Assembly (NCBI GenBank): GCA_038373885.1
Contig: JAWZYV010016009.1
Span: 1 to 64,000, forward strand
DNA from: Cheiracanthium punctorium
Taxonomy: Eukaryota > Arthropoda > Arachnida > Araneae > Cheiracanthiidae
Direction: 5' to 3'
Length of the DNA: 64,000 bases
The position numbers and the translations under genes are program-made. Position 1 is the first letter of the stretch, and each line of letters starts with the position of its first letter. Shown one piece after another: positions 34,025 through 45,433 of the stretch. The notes beneath the pieces are model-generated. The model was not told where the DNA came from. It made no database searches and saw only the letters and a program-made list of their open reading frames with translations.

Positions 34025-34661
34025 CCCTTTGCCCGTATGCCGTACGGGCGCGGCTAATCCGATTTCTATTTGGCTTTCATTGTTTCGCCCGTATCTTTCC
34101 TATTTTTAGTAACAAATTATTCGTGTAGATGTTTTGTAAGAAAACAATTGAATTGTAATCGAAAATAAAGTAGTTGTACTATTTTACTTGTAAATGTGAC
34201 TTCCTTGTTTATCGTTCATGTAGGGAAAAAAACAACTTGCAGGGTTGTTGGGTGTGATTATGGCAGCGCTACACTAGGGCGATCTGCCGGGAAGGTGCCT
34301 TGGTAGGAAGACTTTCTATGGGGTTCTAACGCGTATTCACGTTACATCTGGAGAAAACCTACCAAAACTCCAGACCATTAGATCAACAGCCGCGCGATGG
34401 GACCCGAACCCGTGACCTTCACACTTCGGCCATCTACCATTTTCAGTGGCATAACCACTGTGCCATGGTGAGGCCAACTTGCAGGGAAAATAGATTATTT
34501 TCATTAAAGAAAAAAAGTTGTAATAAATGCTTAAAAATATTAGAAATGTTAATTTTAATAACATACCTTTACTTAAAAATTTAAAATGAACAAAAAAATG
34601 CAATAAAAAGATGTGACATTTTTGGGACCGAATTCTGGAAAAAAATGAAACTGTTAAGGGG
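34025..34661. mobile_element. Possible piggyBac-type element carrying an S2 SINE
   Basis: Bounded by TTAA at 34021-34024 and 34662-34665, with CCCTTTGCCCG at the left and TGTTAAGGGG at the right as short inverted ends. A GC-rich GCCCGTATGCCGTACGGGCG hairpin lies near the left end. An S2 SINE (34271-34475) is inside. The TTAA and CCC/GGG pattern fits piggyBac, but the inverted repeat is short and could be chance. Confidence 0.4.
34271..34475 (-). mobile_element. tRNA-derived SINE S2, best copy
   Basis: Minus strand: GGCCTCACCATGGCACAGTG (A box), B box CACGGGTTCGGGTCCCATC, then TGGTCTGGAGTTTTGGTAGG, TTTTCTCCAGATGTAACGTG and AATACGCGTTAGAACCCC, with a TTGGTAGG-like tail. It serves as the reference for fragments at 26.8, 32.7, 36.2, 44.2, 46.9 and 51.8 kb. 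Confidence 0.8.
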
Positions 34662-34665
34662 TTAA

Positions 34666-35397
34666 CCCGTTTGCATCCGTTATTACAAAAATTCAACTAT
34701 AAAGAAAGTAATTTATATCCTAAATGTTTGTTCATGGCAGTCAGAACCTCACTGCTATGCTGGAGGGGGGGGGGTCCCCTGTAAATTAGTTGCTTTGTAG
34801 AAGATATCTCTAACATTTTCAGAAGTTTCTCTATGCCCGACAGCGTAGTTGTCAACGTGTACGAAATGTAGTTCACTACCTTTTGTAAACAGCATTTATT
34901 TTAAACTTCTTTTTGGAATAACAAGCACGCTTTCGTAACAAGTTTCACGCAGGAATATTGCTATATTCCATTGTGATAATTACTGTGTACAAAATTTTGT
35001 TAGTTATCTTCCATACATTTGGCGGCAATGCCTCTAAAGTGCACTGAGATTTAAATGCACCATGGAACGTTCGCATTAAGTAGTCTACAGCTGTTTATTA
35101 TTCACATATTTACATTACGACTATTTCGGAATTGCCAAGACCCCACCTGGACAGGAATTTGAAAAATTCGAATTCCAAAATTACTCTTTAGAAAAAGTTG
35201 TTAATCATAATCCATAGATGTTGGTATGTGTTCTCTGTTGCAAAAAAAGTGGTTCTAATTGATTATCCTATCTGGGTATACAGATACAGACATTTTTGCA
35301 ATATCGTAATCATTGATATAAAAGTGCTGTAACTTGTATATCATTTATATGCAATGAATGTTATTGACAATAAATGTAAATAAAGATTCCGCTGACA
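34666..35397. other. Non-coding stretch with MITE B ends and a G run
   Basis: Contains a run of ten G near 34767 and two MITE B right-end traces: 34972-35032 (ACTGTGTACAAAATTTTGTT, ATCTTCCATACATTTGGCGG) and 35195-35226. Confidence 0.45.
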
Positions 35398-35564
35398 CAG
35401 GGGCGTAGCCAGAAATTTTTCATGGGGGGGGGTTACGACTACTGCAACTCATATATATGTATGCGTGTGTGTGATAATGTAGTGAAGAATATGCATTTTG
35501 TATGGCAAAAAATTTCTCATGGGGGGGTTATGACCCACCTAAACCCCCCGTGGCTACGCCCCTG
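35398..35564. mobile_element. hAT-type MITE, copy 1
   Basis: A 167-bp element with inverted ends CAGGGGCGTAGCCAGAAATT and TGGCTACGCCCCTG. It is flanked by perfect 8-bp duplications CGCTGACA (35390-35397 and 35565-35572). CAGGGGCGTAGC ends plus 8-bp sites are typical of hAT MITEs. G and C runs sit near both ends. Confidence 0.9.
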
Positions 35565-35572
35565 CGCTGACA

Positions 35573-36234
35573 CTTTGCGAAATGAATTTGCCTAAATCTA
35601 AAATGCATTTTAAGAGTTTTGGGGGGTTGGGTGGGGGGACTCTAAATCTCAAGCGCCTAATAGCACTACTATGCAGTGCTAATATAACACTCTTTGCAAT
35701 TTTAGTAATATTGAGATTTATAGTGTTTGCTCAAAATGAATGATTTAAATGGAAATTTGCATGCGTGATTACCCAAAACACCGGAAGATTAATAAAGTTA
35801 CGTTTGTAATAACGTTTTCAGATCCAGTCTGCTTTAGCTCCATTAGGAAAGTGCTTATTAACGAAATGCTGTTCCTTGTCTTTGTTATTCGGAACTGTAT
35901 TAATAATGAGAGAGCGAACAGCCATCTGAGGTTTTCAAATATATTTATGCGAAGTAAAAGCGTCTTTGCGTGAATTGTATTTCACAACAGTATGGAATGA
36001 TATAAAATACGTATTTCTAATGTAAAATGAATAAATATCATATTCTAATGATAAAAAACTTTTTCAACTATAATTTAACTAAACTCGAACAGTTCTTCGT
36101 GTGTGTTGTATTATAAAGAATTTTATAGATGTATCTTTTTTTCCTTTGAGAAATCGCTCAAAGCAGAAACTTTTGGGTAATGTGACAAGATAGCAAGCGT
36201 AAGTACATTTTCAATATGCTTCACAACGTTTAAT
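35573..36234. other. Non-coding stretch
   Basis: No recognised features. The frame at 35749-35973 has no known domain. Confidence 0.4.
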
Positions 36235-36440
36235 GTTTTTGAAGACCTGGCTGTAACCCAATGCTTTACACTGCAGCCAATGCTGAAGTGCGAAGGGCCC
36301 GGGTTTCGGCCCAACGCAGGGAAATCGATCAAACGGTCTGGAGTTTGGAGCGGTTTCCTCCAGATGTCACTTGAATACGCGTAAAAATCTCTTAAAAAGC
36401 CCTCTGACCAAGGCATCCCTCCCTAGGCAGATAGATTTCG
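36235..36440 (+). mobile_element. tRNA-derived SINE S2, plus strand
   Basis: CTGGCTGTAACCCAATGCTT head, B box GGCCCGGGTTTCGGCCCA, then CGGTCTGGAGTTTGGAGCGG, TTTCCTCCAGATGTCACTTG, AATACGCGTAAAAATC and the GACCAAGGCATCCCTCCCTA tail. Inserted 17 bases before MITE A. Confidence 0.7.
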
Positions 36441-36457
36441 AGTAGTTCTGCCTTAAT

Positions 36458-36901
36458 GAACACCTTCTAGATACACAATGCCTCAGAACAGAAATTGTTA
36501 CGTCATCACTAGGTCCACTAAAATGATATCATCACGCATTTATTATCACGAAGTAAAACTATTCAAAGTTTGTCGTGAATTTACACATTTTAATAATTTA
36601 TAACATAAAACATTTTTAATATTTAATATAGAAAATTTGATTTTACGACAAATAGGAAATTTTAACTATCACTAATTATATAATATGATATAGAAATAGA
36701 TCATAAATAAATTAATTTGTATCAGAAAGGTATTTTAATTTTTATCTTCAACTTAAGATATTTTCTAAAATTTGTATCATTCACCAGAAATTTTAAATAG
36801 TTTTACTTTGTGAAAGCAAACCTGTGATGACGTCATCTGAGAAAACCAAGTGATGACGTAAGAGTTTCTGTTCTCAGGCCTTCTGTATGTAGAAGGTTTT
36901 T
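36458..36901. mobile_element. MITE family A, full-length copy
   Basis: Starts GAACACCTTCTAGATACACA and ends TCTGTATGTAGAAGGTTTTT. Flanked by GCCTTAAT (36450-36457) and GCATTAAT (36902-36909), an 8-bp duplication with one mismatch. Perfect CRE at 36828-36835. This is the last family A copy; none occurs in the remaining 27 kb. Confidence 0.8.
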
Positions 36902-37393
36902 GCATTAATACACAGTAAAATACAATACAATGCATTCGAACCTTTACATACTTTATACTTTCTTTTTTCAAAGTACTGTTAAGCCTTAACGTAAACCTCA
37001 AAAAAGTATTGCTAAATACTCAGCCGAAAAGAAATATTTGCTGACCATTCTTTTTTGTTTTTCGTAAAAGTTCGAAGCTATGCGCGAACACTTAAGACGA
37101 ATGTCTGAGATTTGTTTAAGATAAAACACGGATTTCGTCGCCTAGGAGAGGGTTGGAGAACCTTTATGGATCAACGTGCCATTTTTTCTAAAGAAATGTT
37201 TAATGAGGCCATAGACGTGCCGTCAAATAATTTTGACTTAGTGATTTTGACTTTGTGACCGTTCAATCGTGATACTTCATAGTGAACTTTGTTATTCTGA
37301 ATTAAAATGCAAACCGTTTTGATCGAAGGCGTGCACAAAATTTTGTGTCGCATGCCATCAGTAGCACACGTGGCATTGGTTCGCCATCCCTGG

Positions 37394-37744
37394 CCTAGGA
37401 GCATAGATTTAGGAATACCTAGATTGCTCCTCCAATGTTCCTCATCGTGTGCTTTTTGCTGCCAAAAACGCACCCTATTTCTGCCACTATCATGGCTGCC
37501 GTCGATGTAAAATAGAACATTCGTTGCAATACTTCAGAAAAATATATAAGTTCGAGGGAAAATAGTTCGAGGGAAAATATACTTTTTAAAATACAGATAG
37601 TTCTAAAATGATTGAAAATACCATTATAATTTAAATTATTGCCATTTTGCGCATGCGCATGCCACTATCATGGCTACCATTTGGAGGTAACAAGTTTTCT
37701 CTCGTTATGCTCAATCTAGAGATTCCTATATCTATGTCTAGGAG
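37394..37744. repeat. Inverted-repeat-bounded element, unclassified
   Basis: CCTAGGAGCATAGATTTAGG (continuing AATACCTAGATTG) at the left is inverted at the right as CAATCTAGAGATTCCTATAT, then CTATGTCTAGGA. Inside, TGCCACTATCATGGCT occurs twice (about 37478 and 37660). Probably a MITE or a decayed element. The minus frame at 37171-37473 overlaps its edge and is not trusted. Confidence 0.5.
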
Positions 37745-39170
37745 ACGTGTTTGTTTACAATTCCTGAATGCGTTAATTTTGCTGAAGAGAGTTTTTAGTA
37801 CATACTCTATATAAAATCAACAGGATTTTTAAAAGAAAGAGTGGCCATAATTGAAGTGCACAGATCAAAATTTAGAAATTTCAACTTAAACTTCATTTTT
37901 TCGAAAGTATTTAGCAAGAGAATTTCAAATTTCGCTAATAACGGTTTAAATCAACTTCAATATCAACGATAAAACATGGATTTTAGAATTTACTTAAATG
38001 AAAAATTCAAGAAAATGATTACCTTTGAAAAATTATGTAATTTCGTAACAATTTCTAACGTATGCATGAATTTCTTCCTCGAAAAAATACTATTTGCAGT
38101 TTCAGTAAACGTAAAATACTTTGCATAACAACATACTTTTCCAAAACAACGGACGCCATTTGTAAACAAAATCAACGTGCAGCAAGTAATCTTCTCAACA
38201 AACTCAATGAACCTAATCCGTGCTCAGTTTACTTCGTTTGAAACTAATCGCACTCAGTTTTGTATACGAACGCTCTATTTTATAAACAGAATGCACCAGT
38301 TTCCTTTGCGAACACCTCAGATGGAAACTCGTTGCTCAAGTGTAACTCGTTTAGTCGTTTATGAATGCGGCCATAGACTGAAAAAATTTTCTGTCGAAAC
38401 GATCGTACCTCCTAATGAGTATAATTTTATGTGTGTTTTTTATACAAAGTTTTTATCGATTTTATCGTTTCCATGTTTATAACAAGATAGTTCCTAGCCA
38501 TCATTTTAAAAATCATCTTATGTAAACCTCTAATATGTTTATAACATGATAGCGACACTTGGCCGTCCGCATGTCTCGTTAAAATTTCTTCACTTGGTGC
38601 CGGGTTTAGGTGGCCGCAAAGATTTTCGTGCCATCGGCTACTTTCTGATCTTCTGTTTTTGGCCTGGTAATTCTGTTAGCAAAACGTCAGAATCTCGTCT
38701 AGTAATCAAATAAATGCAAAATAGCAATAGCATCACGTTACGATACCACTGAGATATCGCCGGCCGTTCAGCGATACTTGACGTGCAACTCCACTGTGGT
38801 GTCGCCGGACAGCATGTGTTAAATAGACATCTAAACACTCTAATTATCAATGTATACGAACATAAACGGGAAGGACCATAATATGACTCTAATACGATAT
38901 GAAATGGACATGAAATCACCCTATTATGTCCGTATATTGACATAAACGGAAAAAAACCTATCTTTGACTTGACCAGAAATCTTCCATGGAGATATCAAGA
39001 ACTTGCCAAAAAATACATGTATGGAAGTTTCATTTTGCAAATTGGGCAAGTTATGGACTTAATATGGACAGGATACACAGAAATTATGGACGTCAGTGTC
39101 CTTAACGTGTCCAGATATTGATAAGGACATGTTCTGGATAAATTTCTTTTGTTTCGGTAGATCTTATTAA
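37745..39170. other. Non-coding stretch
   Basis: At 38820-39140 phrases such as GACATAAACGG and TATGGACA recur loosely, giving a semi-repetitive GC-richer patch. Several overlapping frames have no domain. Confidence 0.35.
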
Positions 39171-39446
39171 CCCATTTATGCCTAGTGTCCCTTTTTTGGG
39201 ACGGCATTTTCGCTATCAGTCGAAAACGTTATTTATTTTTCCTAGCCTTTATTCGCGAGTATTGAACCTTAATTCCACAAACTATTTTAATATGGCCAAG
39301 TAGTATGTTGACATTTCAATTTTTATACATAATGATTTTAAATGAAATCATCTCTTGTTCAAAAAGTTGACATCAGAAATTTATCAATTACTGCTGGTGT
39401 TAGCAAAAATCGAAGAAAGTCGCAAAAATATCCAGGCACGAATGGG
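39171..39446. mobile_element. piggyBac-type MITE, best copy
   Basis: A 276-bp element between TTAA (39167-39170) and TTAA (39447-39450). Inverted ends CCCATTTATGCC and GGCACGAATGGG. The interior is shared with 15988-16259 and, inverted, with 52200-52441. Non-coding. Confidence 0.85.
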
Positions 39447-39450
39447 TTAA

Positions 39451-40361
39451 TCCTCGTTGAAAAACACAATTATTCACGAAATTAACTTATGACTCTTGGC
39501 TTACATTTCGATATTTTTGTGTAGGGTTACTTGTGTGAGGTCAAGCACTGACCGAGATATTTCCGATTTATCTGGACTTTGCCCTTGCATCTCAGCACAT
39601 AAAATACTATTTAAGATGACTTGCTTTATCAAACTGCGATTTCGCTTGCAGACGTAGCCTGTCGTAAGTTGATTTATTCATGCTGGCGCTGGTCGTGGGA
39701 TGGCATGGCAAGAGTGTTTATGCAATTTAATTTTTTACGGCAACTTTATCTATTAATAATATGCGCAATTTTTTATTGGCCATTTTTACTGTTATCTAAT
39801 GCATGAGCATGTTCCCTTTTCAGGTGCTTTTAACAACACAAGATATAAATTTTTTGCGTAACACAAATATATTATTTTAGTAATTAAATGATACCGTTTA
39901 TAGTACATGTATTGCCTAAATATTTTTCTTAACTGAAAAAATTTCATTATGTGTTAAAAATTCAATAAATTTTAGGTATGATTAAACTTTTCATTTGACA
40001 GTGCTTATTTAGTGTCCGTTAGCATTGCGAGCGCATAAAAAACATAATACTACCTTAGAATTTACAATAGTTAAGTGTATCGACTTTCCAATGTACAGTC
40101 CATGTATATTAACTTTTCATGTAATTGAATTTTGTTAGTGACGGATTCACAGTTGTAACCGTCTATAGTGTTAGCACATTCTAGAACGTTTAAATATTTT
40201 GCTCATAGAAAGAAGTAAGAACTGACAGAATGTATAAAATCCGCTGTCATACGAGTATACCAGTTCTACTTCTTAAGTATTCGGAGTTTTCTGTCGCAGT
40301 ACCTAACCACGCCAGTTCCGCCATACCGGAGGACAACTTCGACTTGATATTGCGTCAGTAA
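39451..40361. other. AT-rich stretch without recognised features
   Basis: No element ends or exons with paired splice signals were identified. Confidence 0.4.
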
Positions 40362-40530
40362 CAGGGGCGTAGCCAGAAATTTTTCATGGGGGGGGTTACG
40401 ACTACTGCAACTCGCATATATGCATACATGTATGTGATAAAAGAGTGAAGAATATGCATTTTGTATGGCAAAAAATTTCTAATGGGGGGGGGGTTATGAC
40501 CCCCCAACCCCCCCCTTGGCTACGCCCCTG
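40362..40530. mobile_element. hAT-type MITE, copy 2
   Basis: 169 bp, ends CAGGGGCGTAGCC and GGCTACGCCCCTG. Perfect 8-bp duplications GTCAGTAA at 40354-40361 and 40531-40538. Very similar to 35398-35564 throughout, implying recent spread. Confidence 0.9.
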
Positions 40531-41390
40531 GTCAGTAAGGATATAACATCATGGCAAATTCTTCCCCCTCCTCCATTTTTCAATCATTCTATTAAGTCGG
40601 AGAGATTTCGAAATATCTATCTGCTTACGGAACAAAATTTACATTTAAACTGTTATAGTGTATGCTGACCGAAATTTAACATTTTCGTACGACCCATCAT
40701 GAAATGAGATAAATGTAACTGCCGGAGGGATAGCCACTTTTAAACTTGTCTATTTTCTGTGCATAAGAAAGTATTTTGCACGCTCTTAAAGTTGAATGTC
40801 TCTACTGAATTTTGGAAGTCTTCCACAATTTGACAAGGGCGATTGTAGTACCAGTGCCAAGACTTCTAATTATACCCGAGCTTTTGAATGAGGGGTAAAC
40901 TATTAAATTTCAACTGAGTTTCGTTTTGGTGACATTAAGCCTCATTTTGGAAATTTCCATTGCGTATTTTTATCTTGAGATGAAGAGATCTTTGTGTGTA
41001 TATTGAGCTTGTGTGTATTTTGAATATTACGATAACTGTATTTTACAAGTTTTAATATTTTATGTAGTGGTAGTTGGAATATTGATCTAAAGATTTTTCT
41101 GTAATTTGGCATTCAATAGAGAATTATCATATTTTAAAGTGTTGGACGGTTTCAAATGTTATATAGCGTTGGTTAATAGGTTAATGTTAAGTGAAGAAAT
41201 ATAGCTTACAATAATTTAAAAACTGGTTTTAGGATTGCGCAGGCGGCACAATGTTCCAACATTCATTAAAGTGTAGAAAGCATTAATGAACATTAGCGAA
41301 ATATTAAGACGTTCACGGAACTTGTGTTGCTTGCATTGTAGTCAAACGTTAACGCTCAATGACTAAAACTAGGTTTTCTCACAAATGCAG

Positions 41391-41605
41391 CTTTTCTTGT
41401 ACCATCGTTGGGAGACTGTTCAAGAAATCTAGACGAAAAAAAGCTCGGTAGGAGTTTCTGAGCGAATTTGCAAAGGCAGCTGTCGGATAGCAGCGATACT
41501 TATGGCCAAAGGTCCTTGTCTTCTACATGCAATGACATTGAAGAAAAGGCTCATCGTGGGGCATAGTCGGAACTAGAACTTGTAATTTATTCCAGCAATT
41601 GAAAG
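41391..41605 (+). ncRNA. Exon-like island with strong donor (candidate non-coding exon)
   Basis: GC-richer than its surroundings. Preceded by TTTTCTCACAAATGCAG (a plausible acceptor, or transcribed sequence if this is exon 1). It ends at GCAATTGAAAG|GTAAGCG, a near-consensus donor. All three plus frames contain stops; the longest open piece is a short basic peptide. It pairs sensibly with the acceptor at 42642. I infer an untranslated or lncRNA exon; RNA evidence is lacking. Confidence 0.35.
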
Positions 41606-42642
41606 GTAAGCGTTCTATTGTACTTCATGTCACATTTAGTTATATGTATGGTTTTTCTAATCTCTTAAGTGTTTGTTTGGCATCCGTTAGTCTCTTACGA
41701 ATTGGTGATTTGCTAGGAGCCATGATTTTACTTTCCTTAAACATTAATTGCGTAAATAATTTCTGAAGTTCGAATCTATATTAAGCTTCTTTAGATTAAA
41801 CTGGCTTTTAAGACCTCAGTGTAATAAGTTATGCATGGCAAACTAAGCAGTGAAAGATTTTCAGCATAATTGCTTAATCGAATACTTCATGTTGGCATTC
41901 GTATTTCATAATAGTCATTCCGTCGATACTTTAAATGACTTACTGATCTAAATTATGGGCGAATTCGTAAAATTCCTTGTAAAAGTGCTAGTATGTTTTT
42001 ATGGGGATGTTCAGATTGGTAAAAGTTACTCCATTTCCTTACAAGTATAAATATAAAAAATATTAGCATCTGCATTTTCAACATGTGCACTAACAACGGA
42101 ATGAACATAATTTATAGACATTTTTAACACTAACATACCAGTTCAGTTTCACATTCAGATTATGAATAACAAGCATAACTTTACCAAATTTATTAAAACT
42201 TGCGTTCATAGCATAGTTTAAAATTTAAATATCACTTGTATAACGTTTTAAGTCGGATTCACCTCTTGGATTCCAAGATTTTTCCTCAGATTTTTGTCGA
42301 GCAGTTAAAACGTTTAATGAGTTTTCAGATTGTATTTCGTTAAATTAGAATATGTAGTTATAAAAATTCTTTTTAAAATAGCAGAACGGGGAAGAATATA
42401 GGAACCTTGTAAGTCTAACCACGTTGTAACTAACTTTAAGCTACGAAAAGTTTTCAGCAGTAGTCGGTTTAATATATCCGAACTGTTAAGAAATAATAGT
42501 AAAACGGGGGAACCAAAGATTTCGTTAATTATCAGCGAATTCGTGACGTACGCGGTCCGATGGTATTAAGTTAAAAAAAAACACCTATTTAATTAAGCAA
42601 TTCCATTTAAATGTCACTGAAGTTTTTCGTATTTGATTTCAG

Positions 42643-42845
42643 TTTGATAGCACAATCATGCTGGAAGACGTCACTGAACGTGGTTCTTTGTATGGAATGA
42701 TTGATGGCTGAACTGTCGTACTCGAAAGTTCCAGACCAGCAGGAAGTTGCAACAGAAAGGTGGCGGCTGCAAGGATATTTTCACCAGTAACCATTTCGAA
42801 TGACATCGCGTATGGTTTGAGACTGCGAAGATGCCAATGTACCAA
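42643..42845 (+). ncRNA. Exon-like island after a strong acceptor (candidate non-coding exon)
   Basis: A second GC-richer island. It begins right after TTCGTATTTGATTTCAG. Plus-strand reading is closed by stops, while a 68-codon minus frame is open across it, so strand is uncertain. Possible donors are AACAGAAAG|GTGGC and CATCGC|GTATGG; neither is strong. The intron from 41606 to 42642 would have canonical GT-AG ends. Confidence 0.3.
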
Positions 42846-44116
42846 TTATAAAAGCTTACAAATTTCTTATACCATGTTTGTGTTTACACTTCTGTTCTTT
42901 GTAAGTTAATTTTTACTAAGCTTTTGCTAAAAACTTAGCGTAATTTAAATTCCTTGATACTTCTCCTGTGTAGCACAGGCAAATCTTTATGCACAAGGAA
43001 AGTACGCAGAAATGGCCAAATGTAATTGAAGTTCGTTAAAAATAAATTTAATTTCCCCCCTTTGTTTTTAAAACAAATTCTTCCATATTTTAGGACTTCG
43101 GTGATTTTGACAAATAAAAAAAAACACAATCTTTGCACGTGTTTATTGCAATTTATTAAACAAAATTACAAAAATTTCATTGTAGGCTAATTTTCAATAT
43201 TGACCATTTTTCACGAGTAAGCCAAAAATACTACAATCTGCCACAATCTTTTTTTTTGGTTTCCTTAAGGCCAGTTTCCACTTGCTTCTACTGCCGCTAA
43301 CACGGGTAAATCTTCAAGTTATCGTTATGCTGAAGAATTCAGTTTCAACTAGCTTCATTAACTTCTGTAAAATCTTTCCTCCAATATTTATTAGAGATTT
43401 ATGAGTGCTTAAACCTTTATCTTCAGTGGTGTTTGCTTCGCATTTTTCTTTTAAATATATCCCCATATGTTTTTAAATACAGATTTTCTCAAATTTGGAC
43501 TTCCAAAGTAAGGAATTTCAATAATCCCGAAAAAATTGGGGCTAAAAATAACAATAAATTGGTGTTCGACAGAAAATGTTTTGAAGATTTTATTGGATGT
43601 TTTATTAAGAAATAAGAATGTTTTAAATGTTCTAGTTTTAGTAAACTTTTCTATTCACACAAAAAAGGCTTTTTGGCAGCTTCACTCGATTAAGATTTTT
43701 AATTTGTACGAATTCCATAACTTGGAAATATTATCCAAAAAACGGTAAACAAGGAAATTTGGGTTGAGATAGTCTTCTGTACTTATTTGAGGTCTTTTTA
43801 GGTAGCATATATTTAGTTATTTTAGAATGATTAAAAAAAAAAACCTTCGTGTCAGTAATACCCTTAAATTAGAAATTTCATAAATGTCAGAATTGATTAA
43901 AAATGTAGCCACATTAACGATTAATTTTCATGCTGCATGTCGTAAAGTTATGAATTGAAAATAGATTATTGCAATCGGCTTTTTATGTTCAATAAATGTA
44001 AATAAAATCGTAAGATTTCAGTTCTAGCATATATTAAAAGCGTGATTATTTCTAAATGCTTTTATTGTATTGCGTTATGGTAAACCAAACCAAGGAGTAT
44101 CCGTCTACAGGGGTCG
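42846..44116. other. AT-rich stretch
   Basis: No element ends recognised. Overlapping short frames at 43433-43748 are low complexity and not supported. Confidence 0.4.
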
Positions 44117-44168
44117 GTAGGGGTGTTACATTGGGTGGAATGTCTTCCACCCAATGTAACACCCCTAC
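44117..44168. repeat. Perfect 24-bp hairpin
   Basis: The arm GTAGGGGTGTTACATTGGGT plus GGAA, four bases of loop (TGTC), then the exact reverse complement. A further TTGGGTGGAAG copy lies at about 44179, next to the S2 SINE, so the hairpin may come from an inverted duplication at the SINE's end. Confidence 0.9.
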
Positions 44169-44196
44169 TTTAAGTTACTTTGGGTGGAAGAAGTTG

Positions 44197-44345
44197 TTGT
44201 AAAGCGTATTCACGTTACATCCGGATGAAAACATAAATGCTCTACGGCTGGATCGACAGCCGCCCGGTAGGCCAGAACCCTGGACCTTCATATATTAGCA
44301 GTCTACCATGTTCAGTATTGTCAACTCGGTCATGGTGGGGCAAAC
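44197..44345 (-). mobile_element. tRNA-derived SINE S2, minus strand
   Basis: In plus-strand reading: AAAGCGTATTCACGTTACAT, CCGGATGAAAACATAAATGC, GGATCGACAGCCGCCCGGTA, a decayed B box (CAGAACCCTGGACC) and CTCGGTCATGGTGGGGCAA, the inverted S2 order. Confidence 0.7.
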
Positions 44346-45002
44346 ATTTTTTTTATAAACCATGTCAGACTTTTAAATGTCAAACACAAGATGGTGCATG
44401 CATAAATCTAGATTTAAAGTTTTGATTTGAAAAAGTGTTTAACAAGCCTTTTAAATGTGGTGTTTAAAGGGGAGAATGGGAACTCTATTTACGATAAAAT
44501 CTATTTGGACATAAACTGTTGAATAATTATTAAAACTAAGCAGTAAGTAAAACTATTTTTTTTGCCTTAAGTATTAAATTATAATTATGAGTTTAAGAGA
44601 ACACAATAATTAATATTTTCATTGAAATGTTGGTTTTGAGCTTTCTTAGTTTATAATAAGCAAATAAGGGGCCTAATATTAACTAACAACTAATAGATAC
44701 TGGAGTTGAATTTGGCTTATGTACTTTTTACAGCATTTTGTACCAACCCCAAATCCCGATTAGATCGATTGTGACGGAATCGGCCAATTTTTACACCAAA
44801 CTCCGGAAGAGTTCATTTTTACGTTATTCGGGAACCTATAGAGGGACCACTACCTATCGTAAGCGGGGATTCTTTATTTTGAAGAAAATAGAACGATCCA
44901 ATGGCTGTTCTGCAACCCCCCCCCCCGAAAAAAAAAGTATAGTTTTGCATGGAAACTTGGAGGAAATTTCAACCACAACGTATTTAACGTGTCCCAGTCG
45001 CT

Positions 45003-45067
45003 ATTAGCGAATACGGCGGTCTTTGGTAGGTCCAAGGATCGAACTCGCAACCTTTTTGGTTTCTCCG
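45003..45067 (-). repeat. tRNA-like SINE head fragment
   Basis: Minus strand: CGCCCGGAGAAACC, then the clear B box GGTTGCGAGTTCGATCC and TTGGACCTACCAAAGACC. No intact tRNA cloverleaf or A box, so a SINE remnant rather than a tRNA gene. Confidence 0.45.
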
Positions 45068-45342
45068 GGCGTTATTGACAGTAAATAACTTTTTCCTGAA
45101 TCGGCATTAAAGAGACTGTGAAGCTTAGCTTCGAGAATTTAGCGAATAGAGCTAAAATCACGACGATGGACTAAAAAATGCTCCTTTAGAGCATATAAAA
45201 GATTAATATCGGAAGTTTTAAACGCAAACAATTACACATGAAAGTCTTAATTTATTTAAACGGATTATATTTCAGATTATTACGAGAGAAGACGGCTATC
45301 TCTCATCTTCCGTACGATACACTTTAATACTTTCATTCTAAA

Positions 45343-45433
45343 GGGATGAAATATTTCAAACATGTAGCCTATATTGGCGCCTATAAAAATTGATTTGTGC
45401 AGGGGGCATGGTTCTAATATTTCTCCCGGAACC
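45343..45433 (+). ncRNA. Triplicated ~92-nt structured element, copy 1
   Basis: Starts GGGATGAAATATTTCAAACA and ends AATATTTCTCCCGGAACC. The two ends can pair (GGGA-U-GAAAUAUU with AAUAUUUC-UCCC). Inside, CATG can pair with CATG, extended by a U-G wobble. The central palindrome GGCGCC is at 45376-45381. The conserved block ends sharply after GGAACC. Looser homology to the other copies extends ~100 bases upstream (GGATTATATTTCAGATTATT). No frame is open in all copies. Confidence 0.5.

Noticed and set aside
37171..37510. 100-codon minus and 67-codon plus frames
   Set aside because: Overlapping on both strands, no domain, and partly inside an inverted-repeat element.
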